Below are positions 36,058-47,355 of a stretch of 64,000 bases of DNA, one piece after another. The DNA is from Vinca minor. Taxonomy: Eukaryota; Streptophyta; Magnoliopsida; Gentianales; Apocynaceae. Numbering within the stretch: the first letter of the stretch is position 1; every line of letters begins with the position of its first letter. The stretch covers positions 4,104,501-4,168,500 of the forward strand of contig JAOCZM010000201.1 of NCBI GenBank assembly GCA_026122235.1, given 5' to 3'. The position numbers and the translations under genes are program-made. The notes under the pieces are model-generated. The model saw nothing but the letters and a program-made list of their open reading frames with translations, made no database searches and was not told where the DNA came from.

Positions 36058-36352
36058 AGTGTAATTATATAAAATTTTAAACTTTTATTAGAAATAAAAA
36101 AATCATAAGGTGAATAAAAAACTTAAACTATCATATAAAATAACTTGATCTTAACATGTGTCTGGAAAACACTTGAAAATAATCATTCCATTACATTTAT
36201 ATTACTAATATAAATGTAATGGAATGATTATTTTCAAGTGTTTTCCAGACACATGTTAAGATCAAGTTATTTTATATGATAGTTTAAGTTTTTTATTCAC
36301 CTTATGATTTTTTTATTTCTAATAAAAGTTTAAAATTTTATATAATTACACT
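36058..36352. repeat. perfect 147 bp palindrome with a one-base centre
   Basis: Bases 36058-36204 are, base for base, the reverse complement of 36206-36352, with C36205 at the centre. The right arm is collinear with the duplicated locus at about 48290-48445; the left arm has no counterpart there. So the left arm is an added inverted copy of the right arm. Confidence 0.93.
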
Positions 36353-36395
36353 ATCATGTATAGTCTATTTTAATTAAAACGTTCTCGGGCAAACC

Positions 36396-36597
36396 TTTTT
36401 TTTTTTAGCGCCCGAAGGCGATTGCCCCCGAAGGGGAAGAGCGGAGAGTACCCTAGATAGGGAAGATTGAAGCATGCCCCGTGCCTGGGGAGGGAAGATA
36501 AGCCTCATAAGGAGGAGAATTATTTGCCCCATTATGGGGAGATATAGGAATCGAACACGGGACCTCCGTCCCGTGTTCGGTTGGGCTACCCGATTCC
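36396..36597 (-). mobile_element. tRNA-derived SINE, minus orientation
   Basis: Poly-T at the left is the tail. The right end reads, on the minus strand, GGAATCGGGTAGCCCAACC, and a GGTCCCGTGTTCGATTCC B box follows. The duplicated locus at about 48490 has the uninterrupted site (CACACCTTAAAAGAACC). No TSD is visible. Same family as the 50.6 kb SINE. Confidence 0.75.
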
Positions 36598-37069
36598 AAA
36601 AGAACCATAATATAAGTGATCATCTATCAACTCCTTCCAAATGAGGTTTGATTAACAAGGGTTGCCATCCGTGTGATCACAGATGTATTATTAGACCCAC
36701 CCATGCACAATAAATTCCAAACACGTGTATAAAGTTTTTTTTTTTGGGTGGGGGGGGGGGGGGGGGAGCATTAGGTACAATAAAATTATTCTCGATTCTT
36801 TATTATAACACATAAATTATTATTTGTGGTTTTTTTTTTACAAATTATACCCAAGATATCCAAACTAGCCAAAATAACATCATGTAAATAACCATCCATT
36901 TTAGGGTTATCTGGTGGCAAAATAACGTCATGTGAATAACATATGACATTTTCAAAGGGTATTTTTTTCCACTTTTCAATGAGATAAATGACTATTGAAA
37001 TAGTAGACAAACCATTATTTTCATTCTCGACCTCCAAGACTCTTCATCTCTAATGTCACCCCAACTCCA

Positions 37070-37786
37070 GTGACCAGAGACTGAGAGGGTAAAGACTCAT
37101 TGAGTCAATCCAATAATTACCTCAGTGAAAGTGTAATCAAAGTAAAAATGTTTGTGGCTTTAGTATGGTAATTGTTTCAACCGTTGTAAGTTAAGAACTC
37201 TTTTAGTCAAGCCAACAATTACTACAAACAAAATTTAGTTAAGGTAAAAATTAAAAAATTTCATGGCTTCATCATGATATTTGTTACATTAACCGTCGAT
37301 CAATTGATCTCAGTATACTGGTTAAGGACTCATTGAGGCACTCAACGTTACCACAACCTTAAGTAAAGTTTAGATTTGTCATATGAGAATATTTAATATT
37401 CTTGGTTGTCTCCGAATTTTCAGTTAATTGATAAGGTTGAAATAAAGGACAATGTTCAAACATAAAAGTATGTTTTATACATTGTATTTGTATGTTCCTT
37501 ATAGTTTAAATGAAGTTACGTGATTGATCAAAGTACTCTTTCGAGTCAAGTATTTTTAACGTTTATATATTTGTCAAGATAAAGTTAAAAGTTTACTCGT
37601 ATTACATATTTTTTTGAGAGTACTTGAGATGAAGAATATTTACAGAAATATTAGTTATGTAATAAGAACGTTAGTAATGTTATTAATGGTTAAGTTTTCA
37701 GTGCAATGTATGATTTTATCTAATAAAATTCTCGTTCTCTTTCAGAGTTTGTAATTTATGAAGTTTTAAGTTTAAATATTGCTTAT
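37070..37786. other. upstream flank of the intact F-box gene
   Basis: AT-rich, no gene. It contains phrases repeated with variation (for example ATTGTTTCAACCGTTG and TGTTACATTAACCGTCG; AAGAACTCTTTTAGTC and AAGGACTCATTGAGGC), suggesting an old duplicated segment. Confidence 0.35.
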
Positions 37787-37974
37787 TGTATTGAATTGAA
37801 TATTGTGATACGATTACAATCTATATATAATATAAGAGTCCTATACTAATAAAGAAATTACTAGCAACGAGAGTCCTATATTAATAAGGAAGTTACTAGA
37901 ATCCTAATCAAATCACAATCAAAGATACACAGGATTTCATAATATATTTTAAAACACGTGTGATAATTCCAACA
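37787..37974 (-). mobile_element. LTR-like repeat (copy B) upstream of the F-box gene
   Basis: Uninterrupted 188 bp copy with TG...CA ends (minus strand TGTTGGAATTATCACACG to CAATTCAATACA). It ends about 100 bp before the F-box ATG and so may contribute to its promoter (inference). Confidence 0.65.
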
Positions 37975-38072
37975 CTAACCCTTATTTCGTCCCTAACCTA
38001 TTCTTACTGCTCATCTATATAGTTTTCTTTTGGGCTTTTTTTTATTATTATTGAAACTTGTCATTTGTTTCC

Positions 38073-39215
38073 ATGGATGAACGGCCAAGAACATCACCAT
38101 CTAATACCATATCTCTCCCTAATGAACTACTGGCAGAGATATTCCTCAGACTACCAACACAAGTTGTCCATAAATTTCGGAATGTCTGCTCGGGATGGAG
38201 ATTTTTAATATCTACTCCTTATTTTGTAGATATGCACTTAATGCGCCATAGCTTTCCCGGCATTCTTTTCCAGCAGAGAACAAGTTGCAAAGGAATTCAA
38301 AATTTTCTTATGGAAATTTGGGATAAAGAATCAGTAAGAACGAGCCCAACAATCACCAATGGCCCAAAATCTTGGATCGACTTTTATCCAAGTTTCTCTT
38401 ACAATGGGTTGATTATCTTGAAAAAAGAAGGAAACTTACAGCGTTCTGTGACTAATTTCGTGGTTTACAATCCTATAAATCAAGATACAGTGAGAATTAT
38501 AACTCCCGCAGGAGGCGAGATTTATGGAATGTTTTTCCATCCAATACTTCATGAATACTGCATACTTTGGGGACTTTTTAAATTGAGACGAGTTCAATTC
38601 AAGATACTTAATTTGGGGTCAGAACCTCAGTGGAGAGATATCAAAGGTGGGACGTCATCGGTTTCACATCGACCTCACCTCCCTCCGGTTCTCATTAATG
38701 ACATTCTTTATTGGAAAATGGATTCTGATTGTAGTAATTGTGACGGATTCATCATGGCTTTCGACATTAAAAGTGAAGAATTTTCGACAATGCCACATCC
38801 AGGGAGCCCATGTTCCCAGTCTCAATGGGGCTGTCATAACAAATTCATGGATCTCTTAAAGATGGATAGTTTTCTATCATTAGTTCAATTTAGTTATCAA
38901 TTAGGTCTACAAACTACTATCAGTATTTGGAAGTTAAGAGATGTTGCTAAAAGAAATTGGGTAAAAAGTAACAGGATTGAGGTAGATTTGGAGCATTGGG
39001 GGTACATTAGAGCAATTGGTTTTGCAAATGGAGAACTATTAATACAGTTGTTATTCAATAGGTTTTATGTTTGCAATATTGAGAAAGGCACTATTAGGAG
39101 CATAGAAAGGGATTATATTCGTGGTACGTGGGTATTACTTCACTATAAAAGTCTTGTTTCTCTAAGAAATTGCAAGCCTGTGATCAAGATGAAGGTGGCA
39201 ACTAGACGAATATAG
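38073..39215 (+). CDS. F-box protein with F-box-associated C-terminal region, intact, single exon
   Basis: Starts at ATG 38073 (CCATGGATG). An upstream TTG in the same frame is not a plausible plant start. The product is 380 residues without interruption. Residues about 12-55 form the F-box (SLPNELLAEIFLRLP, then KFRNVCSGWRFLIS). The rest matches the plant F-box-associated layout: VYNPINQDTVRII, ILYWKMD, GFIMAFDIKSEEF, TISIWKLRD and CNIEKGTIRSI. Such proteins join SCF ubiquitin ligases through Skp1/ASK and choose substrates with the C-terminal region; the substrate here is unknown. Neighbours include a truncated inverted copy at 45.8-46.2 kb, a gene-less locus at 33.9-35.4 kb and a more distant pseudogene at 57.1 kb. 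A repeat lies about 100 bp upstream. Plant families of this kind expand and decay quickly, so expression is not assured. Confidence 0.88.
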   Translation: MDERPRTSPSNTISLPNELLAEIFLRLPTQVVHKFRNVCSGWRFLISTPYFVDMHLMRHSFPGILFQQRTSCKGIQNFLMEIWDKESVRTSPTITNGPKSWIDFYPSFSYNGLIILKKEGNLQRSVTNFVVYNPINQDTVRIITPAGGEIYGMFFHPILHEYCILWGLFKLRRVQFKILNLGSEPQWRDIKGGTSSVSHRPHLPPVLINDILYWKMDSDCSNCDGFIMAFDIKSEEFSTMPHPGSPCSQSQWGCHNKFMDLLKMDSFLSLVQFSYQLGLQTTISIWKLRDVAKRNWVKSNRIEVDLEHWGYIRAIGFANGELLIQLLFNRFYVCNIEKGTIRSIERDYIRGTWVLLHYKSLVSLRNCKPVIKMKVATRRI

Positions 39216-40449
39216 TCACATGATGCAACTTAATATTTTTATGATTTGCAAGTACGAACTTGAGACAACATTACCTGTAATTTTAGATAATTTAGTAGTA
39301 TGTTTTAAGGTTCATATTTATGAATTGTTGTCACGGTTAAATAAAAAGTGTTACGCCAGCTATTTAGGTATGTTTATGCTCTATCAAACTTTATGGCTCT
39401 AAGGAATTGCAAGCCTGAAATTCTTTTCTCTTTATGATGAGTAATATGCTTTAATCTTGTAATATGGGTGGGTATTGATCGGTTTGAATTGGTTTAACTG
39501 TTTCCAAGTAGAACTAATAAAGATGGAATTCTAGAGAGAAATCAAGAAATTATGGTACACAAGATTCCAAGATCCTTTTCACTCCTGTACTTTGATTTTA
39601 CGTGATCAGTTTGTATGGGTGAATTTGTTCCGATTGGTTGGACCGTCCAATTTTTGGTAGGTCATTTGTTAAGTTGAGCAACATGCTTGAGTGTTTTTTT
39701 TTCTTCTTGTTTTGGTGAGTTCTGAAATTTAATCAATATTCGTATCTGTTTTGCGGGTTACGACTGGTGCAGTCTACCTTTACGTTTTGACCACTTTCAA
39801 TACTGTTGTATGAGTATTTTTGGGATTTCACCAAATCCTTTTCTTTTCTTTTTTTATTCGTCTTCGTCTTTTGGTCATGAGTATTTTTTTACTTTAGTTA
39901 AATCCCAACTCGAGTAAGAGTTACACGCTACTGGTGTTCTAACTGATAAGAACACCGAGCACCCTATTGGGTAACAAAAAAAGAGTAATGTAGATTCATG
40001 ATCCAAAGTCGTCAAAGATTACCCTTAAGAATTATGTAAAATCTACATCTTTTCTCTTCCATTTCCCCCTACAATGAAGTTTCAAGCCTCGTTACTAGAT
40101 AATTTACTCATTGTCAAATTATCATTCTTAATTGCTGTGTAAGTCAAATATGATTGTATGAACACTCAATTTGGATAGAGAATAATACATAGTGTAATTA
40201 TACTTACATAATTACTTGTATTAAGAAATTAGGGTTTTTCTCTTTTGTTTCAATGGAGGCACAGCCTGAAAGCAGCTCTCGAAAACGCCCAATTAGAACT
40301 CCTCCCCTCAATATACCATCTCTCCCTTTAAATTTCGATGTGTCTATATTGTATTTGTTATATTTGGTAGGATAAATATTTTGTATTATTTTGTTTTGTT
40401 CTAGACATGTATCTTTGTAATATGTTAGGACTACCTTGTAACCAAATTT
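39216..40449. other. F-box gene 3' flank, no further gene seen
   Basis: 39304-39370 matches the sister locus at 35.0 kb. The rest is AT-rich, with a tRNA-like phrase near 39900-39960 too weak to call. Confidence 0.35.
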
Positions 40450-42379
40450 ATTGTATCTAATACTGTTAAAACGGGTATGTCTGACAGCTTCGCCCCGCCC
40501 CATTATGGACATGTCTTAAATGGGGTTGGGCGGGCATGCTCTCTTTTTTCACGGGTCATCAAAAGGGATGCCCGTACCCGCCCGCCAAATGTCTATGGGC
40601 AAATAGGCATGCCCACGACCTTTATTATTAATTTTGTTTTAAAAAAAAAAAATAGATTAAATCCAAAAAATTCAACAAAATTTAATTCTTTCTCATTCAC
40701 TTGCAGTTTATAGTCGTCTAGAGGGTAATAAATATCCAAAATAGTTCAAGAACAATCAAATAAAAGTTCACAATATCCAAAATAGTTATAAAAAAGCAAT
40801 CAAAGACCATAATTTTAAAAATAATTCAAGATCAACTATCCAAAATTAACAAACATATTGCTGAAGTCAAAGTAACAAAAAATATATGTGTTTTTTTTTA
40901 ATATCCTCTATCTATTGATCTAGATCTTGAACACTAGAAGTATTATTTGAATCCACCTTATATATTGTTGATTCCTACTCATCATCTCCGCCTATAAAAC
41001 ACACACAACTTGAGAAGTTAGAACTTAAAACATTATAAATGGTAAATGATAAATCATAAGTTAAAACATAATTTAGTTACCTTCAGAGATGAAACTGTTA
41101 ATATTCGGGTAACAGAAGTATAGAACGGCTTCAAGGGGCTTTACCCAAGATATATAGCACGGTTCAACTTTTATCTTGGGCGTTTAGGTTTTTTTTCTTC
41201 TTTTGGCGGGCTTTTACTTGGAATAGACAAGTTTTTGTACCAATGCACTGAAGTAGACACCTTTTTTTTGGGCTTTCTGAAACTAGGCACAACGCATTAG
41301 GGGTATGCGTTGTACAAAGAAGAACGCATACTGGTCATGTGTTGTACAGAAGAACGCATTATTCTCATGCGTTGTTCTCCAGAGAATAACGCATTCCCAC
41401 TATGTGTTGTTCCCCGAAACCCGTCCCCCCCTTTTTCCCACACAATTTTCTACATACCAAAAAATGAAATTTTCTATCCAATTTAAAACCCTAAGATACC
41501 CTAAACCTAACATTAACAACAACAAAGTAAAATTTAACATATTGTTTTAGTCAAGATGATTTAATTTACATAGCATATCCAACATATGAAAAACTCCAAA
41601 TGTTAAAAAAAAACAAATAAATTACAGAAAAACAAAATGTATCCTAAGGATAATCGCCAGGTGTGTAGCGATCAGGCGCGAATCTATCCCGGTTAGACCT
41701 TCGCAAAATCCTCTCCTCAGGAATTAAACTGTCAAACTCACTATTCAACTGAGAATATCCAGATGGCCCTGCTTCAGAAATACTACCTGTAACAACAACT
41801 TGACTGGGTGTCCAAGCGTCAAAGGGTGTTTGTCCAAACTGGGAATCCGAAGTACCTTCGACAACTGGTGGAACTGCAGTTGGAGGAACTCTTGCAACTT
41901 GCTCATTCTATGGCTCTGGATGTAGTACTTGTGGCGACTGACCCCTACAACGTCTTCGACGATCAATGTCTCACCCATCAAGATTTCTCCTACCACCCAT
42001 TCTGACTCCTTGCGCTCCACGCTCCGCAATCGGTGATCTAGGTGTACTAATAGGAGTCGGAATGACTGCATCGGATGGACCGGCTCCAGATGGTGGTCTA
42101 CACCCTAATGCACCACCGACTGTCATTAAGCCCCGGTTACACTTCGACATTATCCTCTCCAAAAATGTTTGAATGTGCGGTGGTACTTGCTCGTTTTGCC
42201 TCCCTAGCTACATTATAGCATTCAAAGACAACATTTCCCTGTCAAGTTTTCAAAATGACCAAATAAGATTAAAAGTAGGCAAATTATATAATAATAAAAC
42301 AGAAATTAAAAATATGAAATCGAACATTGTTATTTTTTACCAACAATATAGCACTAGCAGCTGTAGCGTGAAAACCATC

Positions 42380-43762
42380 TGAAACTTATAACCGATGCAT
42401 CGCGTTACCAACTTGGAGTCGCGTCCTAACCAAATACCACTCGATGTAATCAGGCATTGGTCTCTAGACGTCTCTGATCAGATGACCGGTGACTGTAAAA
42501 TGATTTCTATTATTCCAAGTTTGAATCGGACGCCTATGAATCGTACTCTAATCCTCATTGAGCTTAGTCCGGACGGGTGTCACAGTTTTGAGATTTATAT
42601 TGCTCGAAACCATACTGTCTCATCACCCGACTGGGTAGGTGCATCTCGGCAATCTCAAAACATATAAAAGGAACCTCGACACGACATACATGATCTCCTG
42701 GATAAGTAATGACATCCCGATAGGGGAGCCAATCAAACTACACAAAAAAATTACGTTAATTAAATATAAAAATTATAAATAAAATTAATAAATACTAGTT
42801 TAAAGAATTGCTCACCTGCTGAGGTTGTAGGGAGTCTAATTGATCGCGATATGTAATGAGAACCCGCATCGGGATTAAAGACAAGTCAAGGAGAAAAGAC
42901 CAACGTCCACCATAAGCAGCACCCTGAAGGACATCAACCGGCCCCCTAATAAGCGGACGAATCACTGATATACGCGTCCAGGCCCACAACTGCAAAAGAG
43001 TCATCGGCCCCACAATCTCCTTGGACACTCTAAGGCAAGCAGTACATAGAGATCTATATAGATATGCTAGTACCCCGCTCCCCCAACTATACAATTGTGT
43101 GCGATCTAAATCAGCAAGGAACTGGAGATACCGCAACGGGATGTGGTTGCCGATGTGATCACTGAAAAACTGTCGCCCTAACAACATAAGAATAAGACCC
43201 CGGGCAAACCTACAACAGTCTAAATCAGTAGGATCATCTGGCAGAGGAGTCAAAACAAATTCCTCTAAACGTGACTTCACTAACTGATTACCTGTAATAT
43301 GAGTAGCGAAAGGTCTAAATCCCAAACTAATATTAATCTGCTCAATCCACTGCTCTTTTTTTAAATTATATTTACCCCTAGTTATTGGAAACCCCTCTAT
43401 TGGCAAACCCCACAAAATCGCCACATCCTGTAAGGTCACTGTCGCTTCACCTACTGTAAGGTGAAACATGTGGGTCTCTGGACGCCAACGCTCAACCAAG
43501 GCAGTAATGAGCGCAATATCAGTCTCCATATACCCAATCCTAGCTAACCCATCAAATCCCGCTCTATCAATCCAATCACGAACCCTTTCGTGAGTCCCAG
43601 AATAAACCTCCCAAAAAACCTTATCAAACCTTCTAGCTATTAAGGTCTTGTTATGTTGATCACCATCTCAAATTAAAGAAGACCGGTGTTTTGCTTGCAT
43701 AGTCAAAATGAACCATCTAAGGGACCGGGATGAACATCGACAGGTATACTAACGAGCTGCAT
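42380..43762 (-). pseudogene. plant mobile domain (PMD) protein remnant of the transposon
   Basis: The longest intact stretch is 43529-42795, with ALITALVERWRPETHMFHL, VGEATVTLQDVAILWGLP and a downstream region of PMD type. Reading upstream in the same frame adds GDQHNKTLIARRFDKV and DWIDRAGFDGLARIG, directly preceded by a TGA where related proteins have Trp. Further upstream, MQLVSIPVDVHPGPLDGS from an ATG at 43762 is out of frame by one base. A donor (CAACAG/GTGAGC, near 42810) and an acceptor near 42740 lead to YPGDHVCRVEVPFICF and PSRVMRQYGFEQY, then further frame breaks to about 42380. PMD proteins include the host MAIN/MAIL1 nuclear factors and many transposon-borne relatives; this copy is transposon-borne and dead. 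Confidence 0.72.
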
Positions 43763-43958
43763 CACTAATCTTTATATATCATAAAAAACAAATAAATCAA
43801 AAAAAACATATTTAATAATAGTGAAAATATAAATTAAAATAATTAATTAAAATAAAGTAAAATTAAACATAATAACTTTCTTTTCACTAAGAATATTTAT
43901 ACATATATTTTTAATTTCACTAACAATAATTATGTCAAACTAAAAAATATACCAAATT

Positions 43959-44345
43959 GAGTTAATAGTTATTTATGGCACTAAACTATTTACAAATTTC
44001 TTTTTATGGTACTAAACTATTTTTTTATCTAAATATATCACTCATCTATTTGCGTTTATCAAAATATATACAACCCACCAAATTTTTGGGTGTTTTCCGC
44101 ACAAAAGATTGCATGTGACTTTCATAATTTGGATATAGTGTTTAATTGAAAGCAGTATTCCAGGGTGTATCATTTCAAGTGAAAGTCACGTGCAATATTT
44201 TGGCCGAAAAACACCCAAAAATTTGGTGAGTGTATATATTTTGATAAACGCAAATAGATGAGTGATATATTTAGATAAAAAAAATAGTTTAGTACCATAA
44301 AAAGAAATTTGTAAATAGTTTAGTGCCATAAATAGCTATTAACTC
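43959..44345. mobile_element. foldback MITE nested in the Mutator-like element, 10 bp TSD
   Basis: Perfect TSD ataccaaatt at 43949-43958 and 44346-44355. Ends GAGTTAATAG and CTATTAACTC. The arms match for about 150 bp (TATGGCACTAAACTATTT and its inverse). 387 bp, no coding. It is the innermost of three nested elements. Confidence 0.85.
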
Positions 44346-45180
44346 ATACCAAATTTAACTAAAATGAACATTTTACCAAATAACAAAAAATTATACAAAA
44401 ACCCAAATAACACAAAATTATAAAAAATAACACAAAAATATACCAAATAACACAAATTTATACAAATTACAAAGATATATAAATTAAAACAAATTAGAAA
44501 AACAAATAGAGATTGAGATATTTACCAAAAATAAAATATTTTGGGAAGGGAAAGATTGTTGAGGAGAGGAATTTTATTGAAGGAAGGAGATTGTGAGGAG
44601 AAATTCTTCAAGCAAGAATGAAAATTTCGCCAACTTTTCACCTACAGCTTGCGGCTACTGAGAGGAGAGGAAATGGGGGAAAGAGAGAGAGGGAGGGAAA
44701 AAAAGGGACTACTAGGGTTTCGGGGAACAACGCATAGTGGGAATGCGTTCTTCTGGACAACAAAGCAAGAGCATAATGCGTTCTTCTGTACAACGCATGG
44801 CCAGTATGCGTTCTTCTTTGTACAACGCATACCCCCTAATGCGTAGTGCCTAGTTTCAGAACGCCAAAAAAAAGGTGTCTACTTCAGTGCATTGGTACAA
44901 AAACTTGTCTATTCCAAGTAAAAGCCCTCTTTTGACTCTCAATTCTCAACTGTGAAAATTAATGCATTTCTAAAATTAAAAAAAGAAAAAAAAAAGAAAA
45001 CAAAGCGGGCATGCCCGGTTGCAACCCACCCATACTCGCATTGCCTGTTACCCTAACGGGTATGCCCATTAATACCCACATTTAAATGGGCATGAAATTC
45101 ATAACCCCATACCGCCCATTAAGCTCACGGGGCGGGCATGCCCGCGGACATATGCCCATTTTGACAGCTCTAATTCTATC

Positions 45181-45816
45181 AGAGAATATTATATTAAAAA
45201 TTTATTCTATTTTTAATATTCTATAGTCTTGAATTGAATATCGACTTTCCTATGCAAAATACACAAGAAAGTGAAACGGGCGGAGGCACTAGTTCCTATC
45301 ATCCTATGGGAGATACATAAAGATAGTTAGATGAAGGACCTTGCTAGGCTACTAGAATTATTGGCTAAAAGATTGGCTAAAATAGTTTTTGGGACCTTTT
45401 TACCCTTATAGTTGGATGAATCCCATATACCAACAGGGGGTAAGATAGTCATTTAACATTCTCAATTTGGGGGCAATTTGGGGGTTTAGGGTTTCTATCC
45501 CCAAAATTTTAGGAGTAAATCATTTTCCTTAGATGAAATGGGAAGAAATTTTTTGCGTGAAAGTGACCAAACTACTGGAATCAAATATAATTCAATATCA
45601 AATTTTTCCAAATTTCTTGAAAAAAACTTCAAAACTTCTTGCACTTCTCGCAATTAACATTAACCTGATGGGATTGCATCTCCTAAGAAAGGAAATGTAA
45701 ACTAAACGTATGAAAGTTGTAATGAACTCTTCAAAGTACCTAAAAGATGAACCTTAAAAAATAATGCATCTAAAATCAAAAGTTAATATTGATAGGAGTT
45801 TGTAATTCTTTCCAAT
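45181..45816. other. intergenic between the nested transposons and the F-box fragment
   Basis: AT-rich with no recognised gene or bounded element. Confidence 0.35.
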
Positions 45817-46242
45817 TTAATATCGGTAGATTTTCTTATTCTGTTTAAATTGTAATTTGGAAAATTGAGAAAATAGAGTATATGTTGGGGATTTTATCAA
45901 TTTCTCACGTTGAGTGCTTTTAGAATTAAGAGAAAAAAACCTTATAATTGTGACGGATTCATCATGGCATTTTGGGCTAACATTGGTGAATTTTTTATCC
46001 CAATTTTTTCTTCCCGATTCTTTATCCCAATTTTTCATAAGAAGTCTTTGAATTCCTTTGCAACTTGTTGCCTCCTGGAAAAGAATGGCGGGAAAGCTAT
46101 GGCGCATTAAAGATCTACATCGCGGGCAGACATTCCGAAATTTATGGACAACTTCAGCTGGTAGTCTGAGGAATATCTCTGTAAGTAGTTCATTGGGGAG
46201 AGATATAGTATTAGACGGTGATGTTCTTGGCCGTACATCCAT
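45817..46242 (-). pseudogene. truncated, rearranged F-box pseudogene (locus C)
   Basis: Minus-strand ATG at 46242 with the same start as the intact gene (RPRTSPSNTISLPNELL), then F-box sequence to KFRNVCPRCR. About a dozen residues present in the intact gene between its WRFL and LMRHSFP are missing. After ILFQEATSCKGIQ and a repeated NWDK segment, homology ends. Beyond that point, a piece matching the middle of the intact gene (TGTGACGGATTCATCATGGC, 45950-45969) lies in the opposite orientation, so the locus is broken and partly inverted. The 5' leader (46255-46320, inverted) still matches that of the intact gene. Confidence 0.8.
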
Positions 46243-46373
46243 GGAAACAAATGACAAGTTTCAATAAGAATATAGATGAGCAATCAGAATAGGTTAGGGA
46301 CGAAATAAGGGCTTGAACCATATTTATCAAATCAGTAACAGAGTTTTCCTTTTACGTTTCGAATTCGGTGATA

Positions 46374-46527
46374 GTTTTGGAATTATCACGTGTTTCAAAA
46401 TATATTATGAAATCCTCTGTATCTTTAATTGTGATTTGATTAGAATTCTAGTAACTTCCTTATTAGTATAACACTCTTATATTATATATATACATTATAA
46501 TTGTATCACAATATTCAATTCAATACA
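46374..46527 (+). mobile_element. LTR-like repeat (copy C)
   Basis: Diverged copy of the repeats at 34.6 and 37.8 kb, read in the opposite direction (TTTTGGAATTATCACGTG to CAATTCAATACA). Adjacent sequence (GAATTCGGTGATA) is shared with copy A, so it belongs to the duplicated block rather than being a separate insertion. Confidence 0.55.
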
Positions 46528-46639
46528 ACATATTTTTCTCAAAATCTTTAGATAGCCGACTTTTGTTTTTATTTAGCAATCCCTGTCACGTTCTGTTTTC
46601 TAAAAACGATATACAAACGTTTCAATAGAAATTTACAAA

Positions 46640-46858
46640 ATCCTCTCAAATTTAAGGTTGTTAATAAGTTTGGACCGACCCAAACTCGACCGGCAAAATA
46701 GGCGATTTTGGTAATCTGTGAGTGTACGAGGCATAAATAGGAACTCCTCTGATTTAATGTCGAAAGCCATAATCCGTTATTTGCATGATGGACTTCGGTC
46801 TGATAGATAATTTACCATCCAATATAGATTTCCATCCTCTATCACCTTTCATGACAAT

Positions 46859-46900
<42 letters not shown>

Positions 46901-47345
46901 CTTCTTCTCTTTTCTCGATAGTGATTTTTTTCCTTGTTATACTACGTGAATAGTTTTGATATAGAACATGTCCACCAGATCTTGTATTGCAAAGTTAATT
47001 ATGTCATTACAAAATAAAGAGGGACAATTTTGTATTTATATGACTAATTCTGGACTACGAAATTCATGTGAACCTGATTCATATTATAATTTTCACGAAA
47101 GAAAATATTAAAAAGCTAAAAAAAACACTTAGGAGAATAGTTCTGATAAAGATCATGTCCATTGAATCTTTTGGGTAAGGACTGATCACATCACTATAAA
47201 ATAGAGAGAGGAAATTTTGTAATGGTGTGACTAATTATAGACTAGGAAGAATTTCCAAAATTTAAACTCCAAACTTTATCTATTTGCAATCTATTTATTA
47301 AGGTTAATGAAATCTTAATTGCATAATACCCCACGAAGCCACGAG
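46640..47345. other. intergenic with (TA)n microsatellite
   Basis: (TA)n at about 46861-46899. A phrase near 46965-47000 (GAACATGTCC...) recurs diverged near 47145-47175, suggesting an old local duplication. No gene. Confidence 0.35.
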
Positions 47346-47355
47346 GCTATTTTGG

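Larger units (their letters stand above)
41208..44927 (-). mobile_element. 3.7 kb Mutator-like element with long inverted repeats and plant mobile domain remnants
   Basis: TSD tcttttggc (41199-41207) and tcttttgac (44928-44936), eight of nine the same. Both ends read inward GGGCTTTTACTTGGAATAG, then GACAAGTTTTTGTACC and TGCACTGAAGTAGACACC. The inverted repeats stay alignable for about 225 bp (41208-41437 and 44700-44927). Inside each repeat is a set of ACGCAT/ATGCGT-centred motifs (TATGCGTTGTACAAAG, AGAACGCATACTGG). The only coding sequence seen is the decayed plant-mobile-domain frame on the minus strand. No MURA-type transposase was recognised, so it was probably mobilised in trans or has lost its transposase. 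Confidence 0.82.
40458..45172. mobile_element. hAT-like element split by a Mutator-like element
   Basis: TSD attgtatc (40450-40457) and attctatc (45173-45180), seven of eight the same. Ends TAATACTGTTAAAACGGG and (reverse complement) TAGAGCTGTCAAAATGGG. Both subterminal zones are rich in GGGCATGCCC/GGCGGGCATG motifs. Without the inner insertion it is about 1 kb, with no transposase recognised. Confidence 0.78.

Noticed and set aside
38058..38072. F-box start at an in-frame TTG
   Set aside because: Not a normal plant start; the ATG at 38073 has good context and the matching pseudogene copy uses the same position.
42171..42667. plus-strand open frames of 69-90 residues
   Set aside because: Opposite strand to the decayed plant-mobile-domain sequence, with no family resemblance.
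44642..44846. open frames on both strands near 44.7 kb, and a matching one near 41.3 kb
   Set aside because: They translate the inverted repeats of the Mutator-like element.
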